18,958 nucleotides of DNA, from assembly GCA_900542395.1 (NCBI GenBank), contig UQNM01000048.1, forward strand, positions 1 to 18,958. The letters are read 5' to 3'. Every line of letters starts with the position of its first letter. Positions within the stretch are counted from its first letter, which is position 1. The notes below the pieces were generated by a model that ran no database searches, was not told the DNA's origin, and saw only the letters and a list, made by a program, of their open reading frames with translations. This document shows positions 8,482-15,986 of this stretch, piece by piece. This DNA is from an uncultured Eubacteriales bacterium. GTDB lineage: Bacteria > Bacillota > Clostridia > Christensenellales > Aristaeellaceae. Position numbers and translations under genes: made by a program.

Positions 8482-8510
8482 TTGCCGATCCGCAGAGAAT
8501 CGGATAAAAT
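8482..8510 (+). promoter_or_regulatory. Promoter of the caspase-like gene
   Basis: -35 TTGCCG (8482-8487), 17-base spacer, -10 TAAAAT (8505-8510). The spacer carries a 5-bp inverted repeat, CCGAT (8485-8489) / ATCGG (8499-8503), that could be a small operator. The leader would be about 180 bases. A second, weaker start is possible, with TATACA at 8622-8627 downstream of the A-tracts acting like an UP element. Confidence 0.6.
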
Positions 8511-8570
8511 GGGGGTATTTCCGAAAGCGCGCGCGGGCGATTTTACGCAATGTCCCGCCCATCAAAAATA

Positions 8571-8594
8571 TTTTCAAAAAAATTTTCAAAAAAA
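8571..8594 (+). repeat. Perfect 12-base A-tract tandem repeat in the leader
   Basis: TTTTCAAAAAAA occurs twice back to back (8571-8582 and 8583-8594), followed by a third TTTTC at 8601-8605. A-tracts spaced about one helical turn apart bend DNA. The stretch may act as an UP-like element for a downstream start or as slippage-prone sequence. Confidence 0.6.
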
Positions 8595-8697
8595 GTGAAA
8601 TTTTCGGCCGGTTTTTACGTCTATACAAGTAGAGAACCGCCGAAAGCGCTTTTTGCCGCTTTCAGCCGCCGTTACGGAAGAAAGGAGGTCGCCGGTT

Positions 8698-10176
8698 ATG
8701 CGAAGGATTTTCCCGCTCGTCGTTTTTCTGCTGCTGCTCACGCTGCCCGCGTGGGCGCTGGGGCAGACGCGCGCGCTGCTCGTCGCCTGCCGCGACTTTC
8801 TCACCCTGCCGGATCTGGGCAATTCCGTCTCCGGCAATCTGCACATCGTCGGTTCCGCGCTGGTCGGCGCGGGGCTGAACCTCGGCAGCCTTTCCATCGA
8901 GGATGGCACCATCGGCACCGTCCGGCATCTGCAATCCGCCGTGGACAACACATTCGGCGACGCGGACGAGACGGATCTTTCCATCCTCTACCTGTGCACC
9001 CACGGCGTACTCTCCTCCTCGGACGACGGGCAGGTTTATCTGATGCTGGGCGACGGCGAAAACGAAGCGCCGCTGGGCGCGGCGGCGCTGCAAAACATCC
9101 TTTCGGGCATACAGGGCGAAAAGCTGCTGATCGTGGACGCCTGCTATTCCGGCGCGCTGATCGGCCGCGGCGCTTTCGCGCACAGCCTTCTGCCGGGCAG
9201 CCGCGCGCAATCCCCCGCGTCGCTGGAAACGCCCTTTCTGGCCGACCCGAGCATCCACGTGCTGACCTCCGCCAGCGGGTTTGAATCCAGTTGGTATTAC
9301 GACAGCGAGGGGCTCTCCACGGGCGCGGTTTCCTACTTCGCCAGCGCGCTTTCCAGCGGCCTCGGGCTTTACGGCAAGCCCGAAGCGGATGTGAACGGCA
9401 ACGGCGAGGTGACGCTGGAAGAGCTGCGGCGATATCTGAACGCGGCGGTCCCCTCCTCCTCCGCGCAGCTTCTCTCCGCGCAGGCCAACGCGCTGACGCT
9501 CCCCGTGGCGACGAACAGCCCCCTTGCGCGCGCGCTTTCCGGGTTCAGCTACGGCGACTGCCTGCTCGAATCCGACGACCCGACGCTGGAATTTTCTTAC
9601 ACCGTCACGGCCGAAACCGCCGTGCAGTACCGCGTGGTGCGGCAGGTGAACGGCGGCTGGGATTGGCAGAACGCGGCGACGTTTCTGGATGACGGCGACA
9701 TGGCAGGCGGCCTGCTGACCCCCGGCCGCAAGACGCGGGAGCTGACGCTCGACGGTATTCTGGAGGACGAAAGCGGCTACATGATGCTTCAGGTCTTCGC
9801 CGTCACGGGCAGCGAGGTGATCCTCTGCTCCGAGCGGCTGCTGGCCGTCCGCCCCGCGGCTGTCGAGCCGAGCGTCACGCTGAGCGCCGAAAACGCCGAA
9901 TTCGACGTATCCGCTCGGCGCGAGCTCGTGCTGGAAGCGCGGATCAACGTGCCGGCAGAAATCACGGTCTGCATTTATGACGCGCAGGGGAAGCTCGTCC
10001 GCCGTCTGGCCAGCGCCCAGCTCACGCGCCCCGCGCCCGGAGACGTCACCCGCCTGTATTGGGACGGGCGAAACGACGCCGGGGAGCGTGTTCCCGCCGG
10101 GGCATACGCTGCCGCGCTGGAAACCGTGATCGGCGGCGAACGGCAGAAGGCCACCGTGGATATCACGGTGCGATGA
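8698..10176 (+). CDS. Secreted caspase-like (peptidase C14) protein with EF-hand loop and FlgD-type Ig domain
   Basis: This is a 492-residue exported protein. Residues 1-20 are a signal peptide (basic RR, hydrophobic core, A-W-A cleavage site). Residues 24-225 form a caspase/metacaspase fold with the catalytic dyad His102 in LYLCTHG and Cys149 in IVDACYSG. An EF-hand-like calcium loop follows (D231-V-N-G-N-G-E-V-T-L-E-E242). The C-terminal third ends in a FlgD-type Ig-like domain (about 395-492, with W-D-G-R-N-D-A-G-E-R-V-P-A-G-x-Y). The ATG at 8698 is chosen for its AGAAAGGAGG site and because it starts the signal peptide; a TTG at 8653 would hide it. Clan CD proteases often cleave after basic or acidic residues; the target here is unknown. 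It overlaps convergent patatin-like gene by 14 bases. Confidence 0.88.
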   Translation: MRRIFPLVVFLLLLTLPAWALGQTRALLVACRDFLTLPDLGNSVSGNLHIVGSALVGAGLNLGSLSIEDGTIGTVRHLQSAVDNTFGDADETDLSILYLCTHGVLSSSDDGQVYLMLGDGENEAPLGAAALQNILSGIQGEKLLIVDACYSGALIGRGAFAHSLLPGSRAQSPASLETPFLADPSIHVLTSASGFESSWYYDSEGLSTGAVSYFASALSSGLGLYGKPEADVNGNGEVTLEELRRYLNAAVPSSSAQLLSAQANALTLPVATNSPLARALSGFSYGDCLLESDDPTLEFSYTVTAETAVQYRVVRQVNGGWDWQNAATFLDDGDMAGGLLTPGRKTRELTLDGILEDESGYMMLQVFAVTGSEVILCSERLLAVRPAAVEPSVTLSAENAEFDVSARRELVLEARINVPAEITVCIYDAQGKLVRRLASAQLTRPAPGDVTRLYWDGRNDAGERVPAGAYAAALETVIGGERQKATVDITVR

Positions 10177-11017
10177 GCCTTCGCCGAAACGGCAGCACGC
10201 GGCACAGCGGCATGCCGATGCGCTCCAGCGCCGCCTCCATGCCCTGCTCAGCGGCCTCCCGGCCGACGTCCATGGCGGGCAGAATCCGATCGAGGGAAAG
10301 CGCGCCGAGCGCTTCCGGCAGCGGAATGCGAAAAACGCCGACGTTCTCCCCCAACTCCCGCGCGCAGGGCACGAAAAAGCCGCTCGCCTGTTCAAGCGCG
10401 TCCGGCTGATGGCGCAGGGCGCTCTGCGGCGCGACGACCAGCACCCGCTGCGCACCCATGGCGGCGAGCAAACGGCAGGCCAGCGGCAGATCATCCAGCG
10501 GCAAAAGCGGCGAGCCCATCCATTCCAGCGCCGAGACAAACGGCGGTCTGGCCAGCGCCGCGCGCGCCGCAAAGCCCGCCGAGGCTTGCAGCGTCACAAT
10601 CGTCCCCTCCTGCGACACGCTCTGCGTGCAGAAAGCGACGACGTGCCCGCTTCGCGCCGTCCGGCACAAGAAAACGCCCTGCCGCTCGCACAACCCCAGC
10701 GCGCGCTCCCCCGTCTGCGCGGCCAGCAGCTTTTCCAGCCGCCGCCCACGGCACAGCGCGCTTTTTTTCATGCCCAGCACCGCCGAAGCGGACGCATCGG
10801 CGCGCAGAAGCCGCCGCCCCATCCGCGCGGCCTGCGCAGCCGCGCCGCGCAGTCTCCCCGCGTCATAACCCGCCAGATACAGCGCCGCAGGCCATGCCGC
10901 CGCCTGCATCCCGCAGACCGCGCAGGGCGAGACGCCCGCATCCAGCAGCCATGTCAGCGCGCCCGCGCTCGCCGCCGCGCAGGCGCCCGCCCCCGTGAGC
11001 ACAACGCCAAGCCGCAT
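10163..11017 (-). CDS. Patatin-fold protein lacking catalytic residues (probable pseudoenzyme)
   Basis: This 284-residue protein resembles bacterial patatin-like phospholipases over its length. The N-terminus has a G-A-G-A-C-A-A-A-S-A-G-A-L loop where active enzymes have G-G-G-x-R-G. The nucleophile elbow G-x-S-x-G is replaced by G36-M-Q-A-A, and no D-G-G/A motif is seen in the later segment (RPPFVSALEWMG...PLDDLPLA). The Rossmann-like strand GAQRVLVVAP and the C-terminal MDVGREAAEQGMEAA helix fit the family. Both members of the Ser-Asp dyad therefore appear lost, so lipase activity is unlikely. A GGAGGAGGG ribosome site precedes the ATG and the frame is intact, so it is probably expressed rather than decaying. 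It has no signal peptide. Function unknown. Confidence 0.7.
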   Translation of the reverse strand: MRLGVVLTGAGACAAASAGALTWLLDAGVSPCAVCGMQAAAWPAALYLAGYDAGRLRGAAAQAARMGRRLLRADASASAVLGMKKSALCRGRRLEKLLAAQTGERALGLCERQGVFLCRTARSGHVVAFCTQSVSQEGTIVTLQASAGFAARAALARPPFVSALEWMGSPLLPLDDLPLACRLLAAMGAQRVLVVAPQSALRHQPDALEQASGFFVPCARELGENVGVFRIPLPEALGALSLDRILPAMDVGREAAEQGMEAALERIGMPLCRVLPFRRRLIAP

Positions 11018-11149
11018 TTCTTCGCCCTCCTCCCGTTTTCCACAGGGATAATCTATGCGTTTCGCAGGCCAAACACGCAGAAAAAATCGCGCGGCGGCGG
11101 AAAGAATCCGTAGAAATTTTTTCTTGATCTTCCGTTTATGCGAGATTTA

Positions 11150-11158
11150 TGTTATACT
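11150..11158 (+). promoter_or_regulatory. Extended -10 promoter of the CotH operon
   Basis: TGTTATACT: a TATACT -10 (11153-11158) with TG extension. The -35 region is poor (TTCCGT at 17 bases). Transcription would start near 11165, about 35 bases before the ATG at 11200. An A/T-rich run lies upstream (11115-11130). Confidence 0.55.
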
Positions 11159-11199
11159 AAGTCAGGCTATTTTGTCGAATCTTGAAAGGAAGTCAATTC

Positions 11200-14100
11200 A
11201 TGCGTTCCAACCGGATGAAAAACACCAGTCCGCCGCGCAGAAAGCGCAGCGCCGTCAAACGTGTCAAGCCCCAGCGCGGCACCCTGCCGCTGCTGATTGC
11301 GCTGAGCGTGTTTGTCGTGCTGATGGTTCTCTTCGCGCCGAAAATCGCGCAGACCCCGGCCGCCAACGTCTCCGGCACGGAGATCGAAGCGGAGGCCGTT
11401 TCCAGCGGCAACACGAATCTGCGCGTCACGGAGGCGATGTCCTCCAACCGCAGCGCGTTCCCGGATGAAACCGGCGCGTTTCCGGATTGGGTGGAGCTCA
11501 CCAACACCGGCGACAGCCCGATCAACATCAAGGGCTACGGCCTTTCCGACCGCGCGGACAAGATCACCTTCGTCTTTCCGGATATGACGCTGGCCGCGGG
11601 CGAGCATGTCATCGTCTTTGCGTCGGACAGCACGCAGAATGAAGCCGGAAAGACGCTCCACGCGAAATTCAAGCTCTCCTCCGCAGGCGACAAGCTCTTC
11701 CTCTTCGGCAGCGACGGCATCGCCTTCCAGGAGCTGGACATCCCCGCGATGGATTCCAACATGAGCTACACGTGGATCGGCGGCAACGATTACATCATCA
11801 CCGACCAATACACGCCGGGCTACGACAACACGCAGGAGGGCTACGCCGCGTTCCGCGCGAGCACGGTGCTGCAAAGCGGCGCGCTGGTCATCAACGAAAT
11901 CTGCGCGTCCTCCATCACCACGCTCAAGGACGAGGACGGCGATTACCCCGACTGGATCGAGATCCACAACACGACCAATCAGGCGATCGACCTTTCCAAC
12001 TACGCGCTCAGCGACAGCACGGATAAGCTCGTCAAGTGGCGCTTCCCGCAGGGCTGCGTGATCGAGCCGAACGGCTATTTCGTCGTCTTCGCCTCGAAAA
12101 AGGATCGCGCCGCGGCGGAAGGGAGCTGGCCGCACGCCAGCTTCAAGCTGCGTTCCAACGGCGAAACCGTCATCCTGTCGGATATTCAGGGTCGAATGAT
12201 CGACATGGTCACTTACGACCTGCTCTCGGCGGATACCTCTTGGGGGCGCGACGAGGAAGGCGACGGCAGCTTCAAGCTCTTTACCAGCCCCACGCCGGGG
12301 CTGCCCAACACGCGCGCCGGCATGACGGCGATGGACACGCGCATGTGTCTGGCCAACACCTCCGGGCTTTACATCACCGAGGTGATGACCGGCAACAAAA
12401 GCACGCACGGACCGAACGTCAACTACTACTACGACTATATCGAAATCTACAACATGAGCGGGCAGGCCGTAAACCTCAAGGGTTACGGCCTGTCCGATAA
12501 CATTAAAAAACCCCGCAAATGGCAATTTCCTGACATCACCATCGAAAACAACAGCTATCTGGTCATCTACTGCGATACCACGCAGACGAGCAAAGACGGC
12601 GTTTATTATTTCACCAATTACAACCTGAAAAAATCGGGCGAGACGGTCTGCCTTTCCACCCCCAGCGGGCAGATTTTGGATAAGGTGGTCGTCCCCCAGC
12701 TTTACGACGATACCTCCTACGGGCGCACGCTCGGGCAGGCGGGGCTGTTCTATTATTCCTCCCCCACGCCGGGCGCGGCGAACGGGCAGGGCTTCACCGG
12801 CTATGCCGAGCCGCCGACCTTCAACGTGGCGGGCGGCCTGTACGTGCGGCCGCTGACGGGCGAAAACGCGGTCACGATCAACGTTCCGGCGGGCAGCACC
12901 GTCCGCTATACGCTCGACAGCACCGACCCGAACGAATCCTCCCCGATTTACACCGAGCCGATCGAGATCGAAACCAACACGGTCATCCGCGCGCGCACCT
13001 ATCGCGACGGCGTGGAGGCCTCGCAGATCGTCTCCGAAACGTATTTGATTTCCGTGTATCACACGATGCCGGTCGTCTGCCTGACGACCGACCCGGAAAA
13101 CCTGACCAACGAGGAATACGGCGCGTTCGCCTACGGCCCGAACGTCGATACATCCAAGCCGACGCCGTGGATCAAGATCGCAACCTACGGCCAGAAGAAC
13201 TGGTTCCCCGCGTGGCTGGAATACAGCGACGAAAACGGCCAGCTTCAGATTTCGCAGGGCATTCGCTTCCGCGTCATGGGTCAGTATTCGCTGGATATGC
13301 CGCAGAAGAGCCTGTTCATCAAGGCCGACGGCCAATTCGGCAAGAGCGAATTTGATTATGCACTCTTCGACGACCGCCCGTTCACGACCTACAAGAGCTT
13401 CGTTCTGCGCAACGGCGGTCAGGACGGCCTGTTCACCCGCGTGATGGACGGCCTTGAAGCGCGGTTGATTGATCAATCCGGAAGCACGCTGGCCACGCAG
13501 GCATGGAAGCCCGTCATCGTCTACATCAACGGCCAATACTGGGGTCATTACAACATGCGCGAGCGCGCGGGCGTGGACATGGTGGCGCAGCACGAGGGCT
13601 GGCTCAAATCGAAGGACATCGACCTGCTGCAATCCGACGGTCTCTCTTCCTCTCAGGTCAAGCAGGGCTCGAACGCGGATTACAAGGCGCTCTACAACAA
13701 GGTCAAGGACGCCGATTTGAACAGCAACCCCGAATTGCTCGCCGAGGTCGAAGCGAATTTTGACATCGACAACATGTTCGATTACTACATCTTCGAATCG
13801 TTCTACGGCAACACAGACCCCGGCAACATCCGCTTCTACCGCAACACGAAATCCGGCGACGGCAAGTGGCGCTATCTGGTGTTCGATATGGACTGGGGGC
13901 TGTTCAACGCCACCTACAAGAGCAAGGGCAAGGAATACGCGACCGGCTGCGTCACCTATTACATGAATGAAAACGGCGCGGGCAGCCAGAAGATCAAATC
14001 CAACCTGTTCGTGCGCAAGCTGGTTCAGGTTCCGCAATACCGCGAAAAATTCCTGACGCGCTACGCCGAGCTGTTCAACAGCGTGCTGACGACGGAAAAC

Positions 14101-14385
14101 ATGGTCTCGCTCTTCTACGAAATGACGGCGCAGATCAAGCCGGAAATGCAGATGCATCACGAGCGCTGGGCGGCGGAAATGCCCGCGCAGGTCAGTTTCG
14201 ACGTGCCGAAGAACCCAACCGGCGCTTACAACTACTGGGTTTCCCGCTGCGAGCGCGCCGTCCGCGTGATGAACCGCAGGCCGCACTTCGTCTGGCTGGA
14301 TATCCAATCCTATTTCGGGCTGAGCGACGCGGAAATGGAATCCTACTTCGGCCCCTGCCCGGAGATCCCGGCGCAGTATCAGTAA
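11200..14385 (+). CDS. Membrane-anchored CotH kinase-family protein with three lamin-tail domains
   Basis: This is a 1061-residue protein. A very basic N-terminus is followed by one membrane helix (about 28-46), so the body should face outward. Three lamin-tail (LTD) repeats follow (about 74-205, 228-365, 388-525), each with a [DP]-[DY]-W/Y-[IV]-E-[IL]-x-N core and a G-Y-G-L-S-D turn. Next are a chitobiase/hexosaminidase C-terminal-type domain (about 540-617, V-R-Y-T-L-D-S-T-D-P) and a CotH kinase domain (about 660-1035). Kinase landmarks are GQYWGHYNMRER, NTDPGN (D873, N876) and the metal motif DMDWG (D896, D898). Bacillus CotH is an atypical kinase acting on spore-coat proteins. ATG 11200 is chosen for the AAAGGAAGT site; the TTG at 11182 overlaps it. 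First gene of an operon with DUF4956 and VTC genes. Confidence 0.92.
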   Translation: MRSNRMKNTSPPRRKRSAVKRVKPQRGTLPLLIALSVFVVLMVLFAPKIAQTPAANVSGTEIEAEAVSSGNTNLRVTEAMSSNRSAFPDETGAFPDWVELTNTGDSPINIKGYGLSDRADKITFVFPDMTLAAGEHVIVFASDSTQNEAGKTLHAKFKLSSAGDKLFLFGSDGIAFQELDIPAMDSNMSYTWIGGNDYIITDQYTPGYDNTQEGYAAFRASTVLQSGALVINEICASSITTLKDEDGDYPDWIEIHNTTNQAIDLSNYALSDSTDKLVKWRFPQGCVIEPNGYFVVFASKKDRAAAEGSWPHASFKLRSNGETVILSDIQGRMIDMVTYDLLSADTSWGRDEEGDGSFKLFTSPTPGLPNTRAGMTAMDTRMCLANTSGLYITEVMTGNKSTHGPNVNYYYDYIEIYNMSGQAVNLKGYGLSDNIKKPRKWQFPDITIENNSYLVIYCDTTQTSKDGVYYFTNYNLKKSGETVCLSTPSGQILDKVVVPQLYDDTSYGRTLGQAGLFYYSSPTPGAANGQGFTGYAEPPTFNVAGGLYVRPLTGENAVTINVPAGSTVRYTLDSTDPNESSPIYTEPIEIETNTVIRARTYRDGVEASQIVSETYLISVYHTMPVVCLTTDPENLTNEEYGAFAYGPNVDTSKPTPWIKIATYGQKNWFPAWLEYSDENGQLQISQGIRFRVMGQYSLDMPQKSLFIKADGQFGKSEFDYALFDDRPFTTYKSFVLRNGGQDGLFTRVMDGLEARLIDQSGSTLATQAWKPVIVYINGQYWGHYNMRERAGVDMVAQHEGWLKSKDIDLLQSDGLSSSQVKQGSNADYKALYNKVKDADLNSNPELLAEVEANFDIDNMFDYYIFESFYGNTDPGNIRFYRNTKSGDGKWRYLVFDMDWGLFNATYKSKGKEYATGCVTYYMNENGAGSQKIKSNLFVRKLVQVPQYREKFLTRYAELFNSVLTTENMVSLFYEMTAQIKPEMQMHHERWAAEMPAQVSFDVPKNPTGAYNYWVSRCERAVRVMNRRPHFVWLDIQSYFGLSDAEMESYFGPCPEIPAQYQ

Positions 14386-14454
14386 TCGTTCCCCTATCCC
14401 CACGCGCCAAATCCGCTATTCATTGAATCATTTATAGTATGGAGGAATTTTCCC

Positions 14455-15129
14455 ATGAAGAACATCATCAACGACGCGAGTGTAAACGAGTGGTTTGCAC
14501 AGCAGATGACCAGCCTCACCCCGATGAAGATGCTGCTGGCGCTGCTGATGGGTTTTATCGTCGGCCTGATTATCGCGCTGGTCTATCGCAAGGCCTTCCG
14601 CGGCGTGCTCTTTTCCCCGTCGTTCGCCAACACGCTGATTATGCTGTGCATGATTACCACCCCGGTCGTCATGTGCATTAAGTCGAATATCGCGCTCTCC
14701 ATGGGCATGGTCGGCGCGCTCTCCATCGTGCGTTTCCGCACGGCCGTCAAGGATCCGCTCGACACGGCTTACATGTTCTGGAGCCTGACGATGGGCATCC
14801 TGCTCGGCGCGGAGCTGTACACCATCGCGTTGGTCGTCGTCGCGGGCATCTCCATCGCGATGCTGGCGCTGGCGTTCTTCCGCCTGCGCACCCCGAACAC
14901 CTTCCTGCTCGTCACCCACTACGATCAGGCCGCCGAGGCGGAGGTCATGGATTTCATCCGCCGCATCAAGGTGCAGCGTCTGCGCAGCAAGACCGTCACC
15001 CCCGGCGGCGTGGAACTGACCGTCGAGGTGCAGCTCCGCGAGCGCTTTGACATCGTCAACAAGCTGATGGACACCGAGGGCGTGCACAACGCGACGCTGA
15101 TCGCCTGCCAGTCCGAAGCGGGCAACTAA
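14455..15129 (+). CDS. DUF4956 integral membrane protein
   Basis: This 224-residue protein has about four hydrophobic segments (24-44, 56-76, a shorter one near 103-118, and 120-142) and a soluble tail (145-224) with a beta-alpha-beta-beta-alpha-beta look, resembling a ferredoxin/ACT-like fold. The conserved S-I-V-R-F-R-T-A-V-K-D-P loop (90-101) between helices is the family hallmark. The function is not established. The family is regularly found next to CotH and VTC-domain genes, as here. The start has a strong ATGGAGGAA ribosome site, 70 bases after the CotH stop. The stop overlaps the ribosome site of the next gene, so translation of the two is likely coupled. Confidence 0.9.
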   Translation: MKNIINDASVNEWFAQQMTSLTPMKMLLALLMGFIVGLIIALVYRKAFRGVLFSPSFANTLIMLCMITTPVVMCIKSNIALSMGMVGALSIVRFRTAVKDPLDTAYMFWSLTMGILLGAELYTIALVVVAGISIAMLALAFFRLRTPNTFLLVTHYDQAAEAEVMDFIRRIKVQRLRSKTVTPGGVELTVEVQLRERFDIVNKLMDTEGVHNATLIACQSEAGN

Positions 15130-15138
15130 GGAGCCGAT

Positions 15139-15843
15139 ATGATCATCCGCAACATTCCGCTGCGACATGAGCTGAAATATTTCATCACCCCGGCGGAGCT
15201 GAATGTGCTGCGCAGTTCGCTGAAGCCCGTGATGCAGCTCGATCCCAACGGCAACGAAAACAACGAATACCACATCCGCTCGCTGTATTTCGACACGATC
15301 AACGACGATGCGTTGGAAGAAAAAATCGCGGGCGTGGGCAACCGAAAAAAATACCGCATCCGCATCTACAATTTCAGCGACCGCGTCATCAAGCTGGAAT
15401 GTAAGAGCAAATACGGCGATTTGATTTCCAAGCAGTCCGTCTCCATCCCCCGCGAATTGGCCGATCAGCTCATCGCGGGCGACCCGGAGGGCTTGCAGCG
15501 CATGCGCCATCCCCTGCTGCACGACGTATACCGCGAGATGAAAACGCGGCTGCTGCGCCCGGTGGTCATCGTGGATTACATCCGCGAGGCGTATATCCAC
15601 CCCGCCGAGGAAGTGCGCATCACGTTTGACAAGCAGATTCGCACCGGTCTGTATCAGACTGCCATGTTCGATGCGTCGATCCCCACCTACCCGGTCTTCG
15701 ACGACCCGGTGGAGGTGCTGGAAGTCAAGTACGACGAGTTTCTGCCGACGTATATGCAGGCGATTCTCAGCGGCGTGACGGCTCAGCGCAGCGCGGTGAG
15801 CAAGTATACCTGGTGCAGGCGATACGAGAACAAAGAGTTTTAA
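15139..15843 (+). CDS. VTC-domain (polyphosphate polymerase superfamily) protein
   Basis: This is a 234-residue soluble protein of the VTC / triphosphate-tunnel family, related to the catalytic domain of the yeast vacuolar polyphosphate polymerase Vtc4. Tunnel-lining charged residues are in place: RHELKY (10-14), YHIRSLYFDT (44-53), KYRIRIYN (71-78), KLECKSK (85-91) with K98, VDYIREAY (145-152), VLEVKYDEFLP (193-203) and SKY (221-223). There is no SPX domain and no membrane helix, unlike the fungal enzyme. The membrane part may be supplied by the DUF4956 partner, nine bases upstream. The SD sequence sits on that gene's TAA stop. A polymerase role is predicted from the fold, not shown. Confidence 0.92.
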   Translation: MIIRNIPLRHELKYFITPAELNVLRSSLKPVMQLDPNGNENNEYHIRSLYFDTINDDALEEKIAGVGNRKKYRIRIYNFSDRVIKLECKSKYGDLISKQSVSIPRELADQLIAGDPEGLQRMRHPLLHDVYREMKTRLLRPVVIVDYIREAYIHPAEEVRITFDKQIRTGLYQTAMFDASIPTYPVFDDPVEVLEVKYDEFLPTYMQAILSGVTAQRSAVSKYTWCRRYENKEF

Positions 15844-15887
15844 GGAAACGCCGACATTTGGGCTTTGCGCTTACAAAAAACGGGTAT

Positions 15888-15924
15888 ACAAAAAAATCCT
15901 CCGAGAAATCGGAGGAATTTTTTT
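15888..15924. terminator. Bidirectional Rho-independent terminator
   Basis: An 8-bp perfect stem, TCCTCCGA (15897-15904) and TCGGAGGA (15909-15916), has a GAAA tetraloop, a leading A-run and a trailing T-run (15918-15924). It ends the CotH-DUF4956-VTC operon on the plus strand and, through the A-run, the convergent ABC transporter operon on the minus strand. Confidence 0.93.
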
Positions 15925-15986
15925 GTGAGAAGCGCAGAAACCGCAGGTTCCTGCCGGGCGTTGGGGCGGGAAGCCCCGGCGTTTCT

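Larger units (their letters stand above)
8355..8697. other. 343-base divergent intergenic region with repeats, promoter and long leader
   Basis: This gap between two divergent genes for exported proteins holds a weak minus-strand promoter candidate (TTGCCA at 8413-8408, TAAGCT at 8390-8385). It also has two direct repeats, TTGTGAC at 8426 and 8437 and GGAATTT at 8452 and 8462. A good plus-strand promoter lies at 8482-8510. The leader of about 180 bases contains a perfect 12-base tandem repeat (8571-8594) and a hairpin (8642-8663) just before the ribosome site. No open reading frame with a ribosome site is seen. Confidence 0.6.

Noticed and set aside
8698..11017. Caspase plus patatin as an anti-phage abortive infection pair
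   Set aside because: The caspase is exported and the genes are convergent rather than an operon; the patatin lacks catalytic residues, and no sensor, nucleotide cyclase or gasdermin-like gene is present.
11167..14403. 1078-codon minus-strand open frame opposite the CotH gene
   Set aside because: The opposite strand carries a clear multi-domain protein; this frame has shadow composition (R/V/H/A-rich) and no recognisable domain. GC-rich codon bias keeps it open.
14428..15600. 390-codon minus-strand open frame opposite the DUF4956/VTC genes
   Set aside because: It spans two unrelated plus-strand genes, has shadow-like composition and no recognisable motif.
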